NCBI GenBank assembly: GCA_030549775.1
Contig: CM060171.1
Location: forward strand, 144,666,859-144,730,858
Source: Tamarix chinensis
Lineage: Eukaryota; Streptophyta; Magnoliopsida; Caryophyllales; Tamaricaceae
Length of the DNA: 64,000 nucleotides
Reading direction: 5' to 3'
In this document: positions 35,586 to 46,298 of the stretch, piece after piece
How positions within the stretch are numbered: the first letter of the stretch is position 1
Layout: the number at the start of each line of letters is the position of its first letter
Notes under the pieces: generated by a model
What the model saw: the letters and a program-made list of their open reading frames with translations, nothing else
Databases searched by the model: none
What the model was told of the DNA's origin: nothing
Program-made: the position numbers and the translations under genes

Positions 35586-37102
35586 AGATACATTTAAAAA
35601 ACATATTGTATAATTAATTTATCTAAAATCGCCAAATTGGGCGGATCTGAAAAATTCGGGCATAACCGGACCAAAAATCCAATTTTCCAAAATTCCAACA
35701 TAACCATACAATTAACATATCCAAATCATTCTCGTAGCACATATATACATAATCAAACAATCAATTTAGCTTTTCATAAGCTAATTCATACCCAATTAAT
35801 CAAATCAATATTAGGGTTTTTGAAAATTTATACCAAACAAAACCAACACAAATCGGGACAAGAAAATGCCAGAGAAGCTTCGTCGGAGGCTGGGGGTGGC
35901 TCGTCGGTCATCACCCGAGCTCGTCGTGGCCAGACGGCGGCACGGCCTGTGCGGCTCGTCACTGCTCCTCACGGTTGCTGATGCGTTGGTGGTTGCCGCT
36001 ACTGCTGCGGTCGAGCTAGCTGTTGCGGCTGCTGCTACTGCGTCACCGGTGGCAGTCGTGGCTAGCGGTGGCGGTAGCCGGCGACCGACGAAGGAGGAGT
36101 AGGGAGGAGGAAGCAGGTCATTGTTTGGGGCTGGAGAACAGAGAGCAGGTCGGGAGAGTCAGGAAAAGGGAAAAGAAAAGAGAAGGGAGAGAAGAGGGAA
36201 AAATGAAAGAAGAGAGGGGGGTCGGCCAGCTGGTTTTTTTTTTTACAAATTCACATATAAAATAAAAGACTAAATGTTTAAAAATTATTATTGGAAGATT
36301 TTATCTAAAATTTATTAAACGAAAATTATTTCGAAAAGATCCGAACACTTAAAATTACTATAAAAAAAAGCTATATAAAGAATTTCGGAAACCTTTTCGG
36401 AAGAATTTATCAATGAACGTAAAAATTTATATTATTTACGGAAATATATTATAAGACCTCGAAAAATTATTTAAAAGTATATAATAAAATATTTAAGCCA
36501 AATTAGAATAAACCGAGACTAATTTAAATAATTTCCGAAATCGGTTTTCCGTAAATCAAAAAGCGTAAAAAAGAAGAAAATTAATTTCGGAAAGAAATTT
36601 ATAAATAATCTTCGAAAAACCTTTTTAATTTAAACTTTCCGAAAATATTAACGATTTCCGAAAATGAATAAATTTAAAGTCAGAAATATTTTCTACGGAT
36701 AAAATTATTAAAATAAATTTAACTATTCAAGCAGAAATTCCATAATTTAAATAATATATTTCGTTAACGAAATATAACTCCAAAATAAAGTCAAAATCAC
36801 ACGACGAAGTTATAATCAAGAACGAATCTAAAATATTAAAGTCAAAATATGAGAAAGAATGGGAATACATATTTTTAACCGAAAATCGAATTCATAAGAA
36901 TATAATAAAATCATGGTCGTGAACAAATTTATCTAGAATGGTTTGCAACGAAAACGATTAATTAAATTCAAATATGAATTTGAAATCGTCGATAACTTTA
37001 TAAAACGAATCAAAATTAAAATAATTAAATATTTACATCAAATTACGCTAATAAAATCGTTAGGCTTAATAAAATTAGATTTCAAAAATACGGAGTATTA
37101 CA
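35586..37102 (-). repeat. truncated 5' LTR of element C
   Basis: About 1.5 kb collinear with 33610-35097, including cgccaaattgggcggatc, the ATGCC(G/A)GAGAAGCTTCGT stretch and the terminal cggagtattaca. Small indels and scattered substitutions separate the two copies. The missing part of the LTR and the internal region were deleted together. Confidence 0.85.
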
Positions 37103-37107
37103 ATATA

Positions 37108-38127
37108 TAATTGGATGTTAACTCATATATGTAGAGACATTGGGAGTCCTAAAGAGCCACCATTCTTGATTTCAAGATCTTTCGCTTTACGTATTAGTAT
37201 TTTATTTAAGTGACCACGAAATCACATATAAATCACATAGATCTTATTCCCATACTTAACCATCTTCACTTATTTTCGATTATTCGAGACAACCATAATC
37301 AAGATCATTTCCAAGGTAAAACAATAAAATACACTAAGACCCTCCTAGGCTCAGTTATTCATATTTGGATCCATTAGGTCAAAATGACCAAAATGCCCTT
37401 AAAGTCAAATTTATTACACTAACATCTTCTTCAATTACTAAATCTATTTTTATTTATCAAGTTGTCATGAAAAAGGTCAAATAATAATAACTTGAGCCCA
37501 TTTATCCTACAATTACATTTCTAGATAAGCCAAATAACCAATATGTTCTTATTCCAGATTTTGCATACAAAATTCTAGCATGCTTATCCATTACATCCAT
37601 GATCACAAAATCTCATGCTTACAACATATAATGCACATTAGACATGTGGGTCATCATAAAATTCATAATGCAGGTAAATTAACCAAATTGCCCGTAGGGC
37701 TCACATCCATGATTAATATCCCATAATTAGATTCAAGAATACTCAACCCATTATTTATACATACTTATCATACCAAACACTTTCTCGAAATTAGAATCAT
37801 ATTAAACATACCATCGTACCCATAACATTTTACAAAAGATAATAGGCTTATCTTATAGATTTTTGGGATAACAAGTAATAACACATAATTGTCAAGTAAC
37901 AACTCACTCTTAGCATAGTTCATACATCAAGACTAAATGTGCTATCATGCAACATTTATCATTTTAGTAAAGTATAATGGTTACAATATAGCAACATACT
38001 TAACACAATTTATAAATCAAAGCCTTAATGTGGTACCATGCAATGCCTATCATTTTAGTGCAGTATAATGATTACTTGATTTCCAACAAAAATCCAAAAA
38101 ATAGCAGTTCCTACTAAATACTATGGG
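37108..38127 (-). mobile_element. LTR-derived sequence (host of LTR D insertion)
   Basis: No gene. Phrases such as accaaaatgcccttaaagtc and taaccaaattgcccgtaggg are the complement of the GGGCAATTTGGTAAT minisatellite found in the plus-strand LTR at 61160-61990. This marks it as the middle part of another minus-oriented LTR. Confidence 0.5.
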
Positions 38128-38764
38128 ATCCCTATAACACCCCCAAATTTACTACTGAAAAGTTTCATTTTAAGTAGAAGCTTATAATCAAATATTTAGG
38201 TGTTACCGCCGTAATTGACATAAGTCTGGCTTATCCCACCATCCTTACATCAATCACAAGACAAAATGATAAGAAAAATTAAAACATGATTACAAAGGGA
38301 TGAGAAAACTTTTTATACATCAAATAAGTATTTGGATATTAACTCCGATTACAATATCAAAATATAACCAAAAAGGGATCCAATGGAACTAAGAGTCCAA
38401 AAAGGTATCTTGGTAAAACTATCAACCGGATAACATGACTCTACGCCTAAACCCTGCTATGAATGAATCACTCTTCCACATATATAGCATCAAAATCTAT
38501 GAAATCATTGACTTGGTCCTCATCGATCTGCACATAAACATTTAGGTTGTCTACTCATTGGATTGAGCAACACCTATGAAATGGATGATCTGTATGCTAC
38601 ATACTGAGTAAGGTAATGGTACAATCAAGTAAGATTATACATAATACAATAATTCTTATAAGCAAATCATACCTGCACAAATAGAAGAAAGCCAGATAAA
38701 TACTGATTCCAAGTTTTTCATTAGATAGACCATATTTCAAATCTTTTATTTACATTGAGTTCAG

Positions 38765-39165
38765 CGACCCCACTATTCTTAAACTGGTGGAACGGTCTGA
38801 AACACCTCTCGAGGACAATACACCCGAGCCACTATTATTATCCGGTGGAGGGAGCCAACACCTCTCAAAGTAAAAATACTCTTGAGCCACTATTTATTAA
38901 ACCAGTGGAATGGTCTGAAGCACCTCTCGGGGACAATATACCCGATCCACTATTATTATCTGGTGAAACGGACTCAACACCTCGGTCCTGAATCACATAT
39001 TCTTTCACTTTAAATGATTAGTATCTTTCCATTTATACTTTAACTCTTAATTGTATTTTCATTCGCATTGAGTATGGGGCTCCACTATTCTTAATCCGAT
39101 GGAATGAACTAGAGTACCTCTCCGGGGGATAACACACTTGAGCCACTATTATTATCCGGTGGAAC
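38765..39165. repeat. CCGGTGG-type motif array in LTR D
   Basis: ccactattattatccggtgg and diverged forms (ccactattcttaaactggtgg) occur near 38768, 38830, 38887, 38950, 39082 and 39142. They are spaced by 55-130 bp and linked by ctcgaggacaatacacccga spacers. Confidence 0.8.
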
Positions 39166-39409
39166 GGAGCCATATAAACACCTCAACCCGACCCAAGTGA
39201 TCTTTTACTTTACATGATTAATATCTTATTCAGAGTTGATTGTACATTATCATGTCAAACTCAAGACATATAATTTAAACACATAAATACGACCATGTAA
39301 TTATCCTCAAAAGACCATAATACCCTTAGGGTAATCAAGATAATCGTACTATCCCAAATCTTTATAAAACCCAAAGCATATACATTTCCACTTATTATCT
39401 GAAGCACAT

Positions 39410-40170
39410 ACCCTAAGTTTCCCATAGATATTTTGTAACCAATATTATACCCAAATTATGTACTTACATAATTTCATTACTCCCAAGAACATCATCTCAT
39501 AGCATTTTCATAATTAAATTATTTAATACCACATATTCAACACAAAAGTATACATCAACAATACAAGAAAAATACATGGAGCACATAAAACCCTAGCTAT
39601 GACATGTATCATTACTTTTCCATAGGTATCTTGTATCCAATATTATACCCAAAACATGTACTTACATAATTACATTTTTCTCAATATTACCATTCCCTAG
39701 CATTTCTATAATTAAATTATTCAATATAACATACTTAACACAAAAGCATATACAAAGATACAAGTGTCATATAAATCCCTAGCTATGACATGTATCCTTA
39801 CTTTTTCATAGGTATCTTGTATCCAATATTATACCTAAATATGAACTTGCATAATTTCATTACTCTCAAGAATATCATTTTATAGAATTTTCATAAATAA
39901 ATTATTCTATATAACATACTCAACACAAAGCATATATAAAGAAAATACACGGAGCACATAACACCCTAGCTATGACATGTATCCTTACTTTTCCATAGAT
40001 ATCTTGTATCCAATATTATACCTAAATACGAACTTGCATAATTTCATTACTCTCAAGAATATCATTTCATAGCATTTCCACAAATAAATTATTCTATACA
40101 ACATACTCAACACAAAGTATATGTAAAGAACATACATGGAGCACATAACACCCTAGCTATGACATGTATC
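39410..40170. repeat. 187-bp tandem repeat inside LTR D
   Basis: The phrase ccctagctatgacatgtatc starts at 39591, 39777, 39964 and 40151, i.e. spacing 186, 187 and 187 bp, with an older diverged copy starting near 39410. Each unit runs tccaatattatacc ... ttcattactc ... acatactcaacacaaa ... ggagcacataacac. Confidence 0.9.
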
Positions 40171-40949
40171 CTTAGCATCAAGGACACCAGACTCTGTGCA
40201 CGTAAATCCTATACTTCCTACAAGATCACCGTAAGAATCACCTATGAAATAATATATAATATGATTAGGATTGGAGGTTAAAAATCAAAAGGGAGATTAT
40301 GGTAGAGAAGGGTAAAAATAAAATTTACCGAAGTCGAATGGAAACTTGAATTATATGGAAGTGTATAAATATGTGTGGTGGAGCTATGGTTAAATTTTGG
40401 TGGTGTTTGAAGAATATTTGGAGTGAAAATAATGTTGTATGGCCAAGAAAGAAGTTGCACTGGCTGGCGATGTAAAAGTTGCACAGTCATGTAAAATCAG
40501 AGCATAAGAGGTCGAGAGAAAAGAAAATGCACGGCCAAGCGGTGCAGAAGTTGCATGGCCATGCAAAATCAGACCGAGAGGAAAAATTATACACTGCCAG
40601 ATAGTGTAGAGGTTGCACGGTTGTGCAGCAGGGTATCTGAGCATTTGCACAGCCATACAGCAAGCCGTGCACTCTGAAACTCTATAACGCTCGAAGGAAA
40701 AGGGAAGGAAAATGAGGCGGTGGTCGGTAGCGATGGCTGGAAAAGGAGAGGGGGAAGGTTGGGGAAACCTTGGTGGTCGGTCCACCTGCCAAAGGACAGC
40801 TAGTGGTGGCTTGGGTGGTGCTCGGTGGTGAATTTGGTGGTGCGCATGCTGAAAACAGGGTAGAAGGAGGAAGAAGAAGGAGAAAGGTGAAGGAAGAAGA
40901 GGAGAAGGTTGGGGAGTTGATGGATGATGATAAAATGGAGGGTTGGCGG

Positions 40950-40957
40950 TATTTATA
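40950..40957 (-). promoter_or_regulatory. TATA box of LTR D
   Basis: TATAAATA on the minus strand, about 767 bp from the LTR start, matching the position in LTRs A, B and F. Confidence 0.6.
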
Positions 40958-41729
40958 CTAATAGGTGGTGTGCTAATGAGGAGAAAAATACAGAGAAGTG
41001 ACGATGACAGTGATGAAGAAAAATCTATCGAGAAGAAGAAAGGAGAAAGAAAAGGATGGAAGATGGTGATGGCTGAGAGGGATAGGAGTTAGGCAGAGGC
41101 ATGATGGGGTGATGATGGAGAAGGATACATGCAAGGGGGGAGAAGGCAGGGAGAAGAAGAGAGGAGAAGAAAGAAGAGGAAAGGTGGCAGGCTGGTAGGT
41201 GATGGCTACTAAAACAAGGCAGCTACAGGTGGTGGTGGTGTGCATAGGGGAATAGAAGAAGAAGAAGAAGAAGAAGAAGAAGGATGGCATGAGGGATGGC
41301 AGGGCTGGAAGGTAATGGTGAGAGGAGCATGTGGGAGGCAAGTAGAGGGGGTGCAGAAGAACCAAAACCTCTCACGCCAAAGAATTTCGGCGTAGAGAAG
41401 AAGAGAATAGAAAAGAAAAGAAAAAGGAATAGAATAGAAGAAAGGAAGAAAAGAAAAGAGAGAAAGGTTAAGGAAATTAGGATTAGATTAAGAATTTTGG
41501 GATTAGCTAAATAATTTAGATTAGTGAAAATTTTAGCGGGTTCAGTTTTTGGTTTACGGATTTTAGTTTAACCAAATCAAGGTTTCGGTTTTTGGTTTAC
41601 GATTTTGGTTAAACTTTTGGGATTAAAAAATTTGGTTAAGGTTAACACTAAGATTTATTAATATTAGAGTCAAATTAGGGCTAAAGATACAAGATTAGGT
41701 TAAGTAAATTTTTTGGGTATTACAATCCC

Positions 41730-42158
41730 GCTAATCAACTTTTTTACCTAAAAATAACATGGATAGATGCACAGGTCATGCACGCAGGATGGAGACGCAC
41801 GAGAAGGCATGCTACTAGGGTATGACCATGCGATGCAAAAAGGAAAAAAAAAAGGGACTAGGGAAGGAGATGAGAAGAAGGGATAAGAATAAAAGGAGAA
41901 GAAGGTGGAAGGGAGGCTTGGTGGTGATAGGTTGCGAGGGTAAAGAGTGGTGGTGGTGATATGTGCACTGGTTGGGGTGCTAGGCGACGATGGTTGCGGG
42001 CAGAGGTTGTGGTGGTGATGGGTACACAAGAAGAAGAGGAAGGAAGGAGCAAGAAGGGTGGTGGAGAAGTTGTTGGGTCATGGGTGAGGGTGGCGGTGGT
42101 GAGAGAGCTTGGAGTGTTGGTTGAGGATGGTTGATCAGGCAGGGGATTGAGGAAGGGT

Positions 42159-42205
<47 letters not shown>

Positions 42206-42847
42206 ACACACACAGAAAGGGCGAGGTGATAAGATTATAGGTAAGGTGATAGAATAATGTGTTGCGTGAGGTAAGGAGAACACAAAAAGTGGAGTGAGGT
42301 GAGGAAAACTAGGTAGAGAAGAGGTAATGTAAGAGAGAAGGGTGTGTGGGGTAGGGTAGAAAAAATATATATTATTTTAGTTTTAGATTTATTTTAGATA
42401 GATTAGCGTACCGAGTAGAGAAATAATCTGAGAAAAATAATTCGATTTAGGATAGCTTAAAAAGGAAGGGAAAAGGTAAAATAATTGAAGATAATTTTTT
42501 TAATTTTTATTTTGGGTTATGAGATATAGTCTATCCGGGTCAAAAATTTGAATTAGGTTAAAATTTTGGGATTAAAAAAGTTGGTTAAGGCTAAAATAAT
42601 TTTTTTAGGTTAGAATTAGATTAGGGTATTAATAAAATGGGATTAGGTTTAGAAATTTTTTGAGGTATTACAATACCAGTCAACTTATTCGTCATAACTA
42701 GCAAAACAAGAGCACAATTTACTGGAAAATAATTTATCATACCAGTCGATTAGCTCCCTAGTTTGAAACTCATTCTTATAATTCATTTTAAATATATATT
42801 ACTTTTAAAATTATGAAAATATACTTTTTTATATGTAGGGTATTACA
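41730..42847 (-). mobile_element. further nested LTR starts (ends at 42671 and 42847)
   Basis: Two more plus-strand termini, ttgaggtattaca (ending 42671) and gtagggtattaca (ending 42847), follow LTR D within 1.1 kb. The sequence before 42671 repeats that before 41724 (ggttaaggct, gattaggtt, aaattttttg). Together with the GA-rich block (41810-42350), these look like the 5' parts of successively interrupted minus-strand LTRs. Full limits cannot be drawn. Confidence 0.55.
42161..42202. repeat. (TG)21 microsatellite
   Basis: Uninterrupted TG dinucleotides, followed after tttacacacac by complementary CA units, so a hairpin is possible. Confidence 0.95.
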
Positions 42848-44590
42848 TTGACGCTCCATGAACCACTTTCTCTTTGGTCCTTGAGAAAATGGTATGGTTT
42901 CAAATAATATTTATATGTCATTTGCTATATAATATCCAAAATGATATTCTATTCCATTCATTATCCAATGAAATTCCAATGCTCGTCATTTATAAATGCC
43001 TTTGAAGATTGGTGAACGAGTAAGAACACTAATTTCATTATTATATCGAGAACATCCAAAAAATGCATGTCATATCCAAAGTTATTGGGATGAAATGGTC
43101 TCTAACATGATTATCGAGACACCATGATCAACGCGACAAAACTATCGCAATGAGAAAATTATTTACACAAAATTGATACTTAAGAAGTAATGATAATTTA
43201 TGAGAGTCAATGTGTAGATATGAAAGTGAATGTTTGTTGGGAATAAATATGACTAGTGTTTATAGATATGAAAGTGAATTACAACTAGGCTAGATGTTTT
43301 AAACAACAAGCATTAAGAATTTATAGAGGAAAATTCAAAATATGAAAGTGAAATGAATTAAATTCTTGAGAATTAATGATAGTTAATGAGAGTAGATGAA
43401 TAACAATTAATAAGCTTGGTGGTAAAAATGAATGAAAATCTCTTTATATGTTCTTTAATAATTAGAGACATTAGATTCATTTAATGCAAAATAGTATAGT
43501 CCAATGGGAAGAAAATTAAGTTTTATGTACTACCACTTGGTCTATCAAAACCAATTGACTAGTGTCTTTCTCCCTTAGCTTAGAAATATTATTGTTGATA
43601 AAAATTTATAGTTATTGTAGGGGACTAGTTACTCATGTCCATAAACTAGTTGAATGGTTTGAAGATGTTCACTTCATATAAAAGCTTATAGTACACAGAC
43701 ACACACACACACACTTAATTAAGCATGTGAAACCCTTTATTAGGTTTGTTATGATCAAAATAAGGGTTAGTGACCTACTATATCAACATTATGTTTGGAA
43801 GTAAAATATATTTATTGCAAGAAATTATTGAAATGTTTTGATAACTTTAATAAAAATGAATTTGTGTAAAGGAATTAAAAGTTCTAGAAATAATCTTTGA
43901 AATAATTAACAATGCTTGTGAGGTACAAAAGTGGTATATTCAAATAAAATAATTTGGGAAAAACCCTGAGATTTAAGTCACATAAATTATTAGATTTTAT
44001 GAATAAATTATTATCTTAAAACATCACAAAAAAGGTGAGTTACAAAAAATCTAAATTTGAATTTCTAAAGCTACACCAACATCATAAAATGATTTTATGC
44101 TAAGACATAAAATATTGTTTCTATAGAATTCTACTTCCTTAAATAAAAATTAGAGAGCTATTGTAAAATTTATAATAGAAGCGGATACTTTTTTATTTTT
44201 CTTATAAAATTGTTTTAAAATATAAGACATTATAATTTTTAAATCTTAAACCATCATTATAAAACATAAAATATCATTTCTATAGGATTCTACTTGCTTA
44301 TATAAAAATTATAGAGTTATATAAGAGTAACAAAATACTTTTTATTTTCTCATAAACTTGTTTTGAAATATAATACATTGTAATTTTAAAATCTTAAACA
44401 TCACTATAATATCATTTTCAAGACTTAATGTATCAAATGGGTGTTCATGAAAAAAAGTTATAAGGTTTTCATTTAAAACCTTTAGTTGGTCATGGCCATG
44501 AAATGAAATTGGAACGTCAAATAAAATCTTATTAAACCTGAAACAGAATTTGAGCCTTTTAGAAATTAAAATCTTTAAAGTACATTTACT
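42848..44590. other. AT-rich intergenic, no gene; imperfect ~175 bp duplication at 44100-44440
   Basis: No supported gene. cataaaat(at)..ttctatag(a/g)attctactt(c/g)ctta blocks at about 44100-44275 and 44276-44440 are a diverged tandem pair. A short CA run lies at 43698-43713. Confidence 0.5.
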
Positions 44591-44599
44591 ATTACAAGG

Positions 44600-45060
44600 T
44601 AATATTATAGTTTATAGTGGCTTATATTTGTCAACGAAATGTGACTCCAAAATAAAGTTGCAATTTTATAACAAAACCATGATTGGAAAATAAATTAAAA
44701 TATGAAATCCAAATTCGTGTTTGTAAATGGAAAAAAATCTAGATTTAGATATATTCATAAATATGAGTACCATTTATAAAATGCAACATACTTGTAAAAT
44801 GAAAATGAAAATGAATTATCAAGTAAAATACTTAGCCAATGACGGAAAAATAACTTTAAATGGAATTAGTAATCATATGAATTAATAAAATTGTAGATGT
44901 AAGCGAATTTAAAAAATAAACCCTAAAAAAAAGAAATGATTAAATATAACTTCAATATAAAATCATATATGTCAATAAATAATGAAACATAATTGTTGTT
45001 AAAATAATTAAAACATTTTCATTTACGAACAAAAATGACGAAGAATGCATAATTCTCATG
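44600..45060 (-). mobile_element. eroded copy of the LTR C start region
   Basis: gtcaacgaaatgtgactcca aaataaag and the following blocks align in order with 34740-35060 of LTR C (cgttaacgaaatataactcc). CG dinucleotides of LTR C are mostly TG or CA here (cgacgaagttataatcg versus acaaaaccatgattgg). It looks like an old, methylation-decayed copy. Confidence 0.5.
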
Positions 45061-45686
45061 ACTTTTAACTAATTTAAATCTTAAATAAATAGGTTCGTTT
45101 CATTTAGATAATAGTGAAATGTTACCTAAATAGCACTTTAAATCTTAAATACCCTTTAAGATTCAAAAATATATAAATAAATTTCAAAGCTTTGACGAAA
45201 AAAATGTCACATAATTTATAAATTTAAACTATAGGAAAACTTTTTCAAATATTTTAAGAATAAAAACTTTTAAATTATACATGACTAAATCCTTTTGATA
45301 AAAATCCTTATTGAGACATTAACTCGTAACTTATGAAGGCTTTAAATTGTTAGATAAAGATTCAATAAGAATTACAAATCGATTCCTAATAAAAAATAAT
45401 AATAACTTACGAAAAGTAGGTTTTGAAAATAATAACTCATTATGAATCGTATAATCGTACTATAAGAAAAGCAACGTATAGTGACATATACTTAGAAATA
45501 GTTGGGGAAACTATCAAATGTTAGTAAGGTAGGGAGTGGTTGAAATATACACATCCTTATCTCTAATAAATTAGGGTTAGTAAGAACTTTAGTAATCAAT
45601 TGTCTTTTGAAAGGTAGAGGGAACTTAGTTTATCCTACGTATCCATTAAATGACGTTCCAATTGGTTATTGTTTAAAACTCTAAGA

Positions 45687-45732
45687 TAAAAAGAAAGAAA
45701 GAAAGAAGGAAAGAAAGAGAGGGAAAGAATGG
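45687..45732. repeat. GAAA-type polypurine tract
   Basis: gaaagaaagaaagaaggaaa-type run about 570 bp upstream of the WRKY start codon. 45070-45680 and 45740-46080 hold no other feature that I can support. Confidence 0.7.
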
Positions 45733-46085
45733 ACAAAATTACCGTCCATTTAGAAAAAGAAAAAGAAATTCTTGTATGTTGTACGATATTCATGTCTTCA
45801 AAGGTAGGAAAATTCTAGTTGGACTTGTGTGATCAACGGGGAAGCGGTCGTGCCATGGACTCAGAAAGGCAATGGACGGACCGAGTCATGGTCAGCATAT
45901 AAAAAAGAAAAAGTCATGGTCATCTGTTCCATGATTGTTCTTAGTGATACGCCGTGTTAGAGGAACTACTAATACGTTTGAAACTTCCAACTTCTTACAC
46001 TCTACCTGTCACCGATGCTTCTCCCCCATATTGCACTTCTAGGAGAACTACTGTGCACTAACTTAACATACACTTTTGGGATAAA

Positions 46086-46098
46086 ACTATATATAATA
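46086..46098 (+). promoter_or_regulatory. likely TATA box of the WRKY gene
   Basis: actatatataata, about 200 bp before the start codon and followed by pyrimidine-rich leader sequence (46130-46190). A single W-box-like TTGACT lies near 46198, which could allow WRKY auto- or cross-regulation, but one copy is weak evidence. Confidence 0.5.
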
Positions 46099-46298
46099 CC
46101 AAAAAACCCTCACCAACCAACGTATCATTAATCGACCTCTCCTCTCTTTCTATCTCTTAACCCCAAATTAAACTCCCGTCGTCTCTCCCGTATATAATTG
46201 ACTTAGACCACCACCTACGTACGTCCTAGTACTGTATTAGGTACGTACTAAAGTTCAATTAGCAGTTAATTATTACTATAATAAACTCGTTTAAAGTC

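Larger units (their letters stand above)
30834..37102 (-). mobile_element. Ty3/gypsy (Tekay/Del-like) element C, internally deleted
   Basis: Read on the minus strand: a partial 5' LTR (37102 to about 35586), about 490 bp of residual internal sequence, then a full 3' LTR (35097-30834). The junction before the 3' LTR reads LLNFGDEVPF*, then aagggggtagtga, then TGTAATACCCC. This is the GDE motif, polypurine tract and LTR start typical of this lineage. Flanking bases are atatc (30829-30833) and atata (37103-37107), a 4/5 target duplication. Gag, protease, RT and integrase are gone. Confidence 0.85.
38133..41724 (-). mobile_element. solo LTR D (3592 bp)
   Basis: Plus-strand ends tataacacccccaaattt and ttttttgggtattaca; the first should be tgtaac, so one base has changed. 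Both flanks are atccc (38128-38132, 41725-41729), a perfect 5-bp duplication, with no primer site or coding region, hence a solo LTR. Contents include gttaccgccgtaattgacat, six CCGGTGG-type motifs (38765-39165), a 187-bp tandem array, a GC-richer region with repeated gttgcacggccatgcaaaat phrases (40450-40680), and a minus-strand TATA box. Confidence 0.9.

Noticed and set aside
33650..36265. Two similar frames starting MPEKLR... with Ala/Val-rich stretches
   Set aside because: They are the two LTR copies of element C. The similarity reflects LTR duplication, not a gene family, and the frames are not conserved in other LTRs.
39410..40170. Regular repeats considered as a CRISPR-like array
   Set aside because: Whole 187-bp units are repeated with no constant-repeat/unique-spacer pattern, and the genome is a plant.
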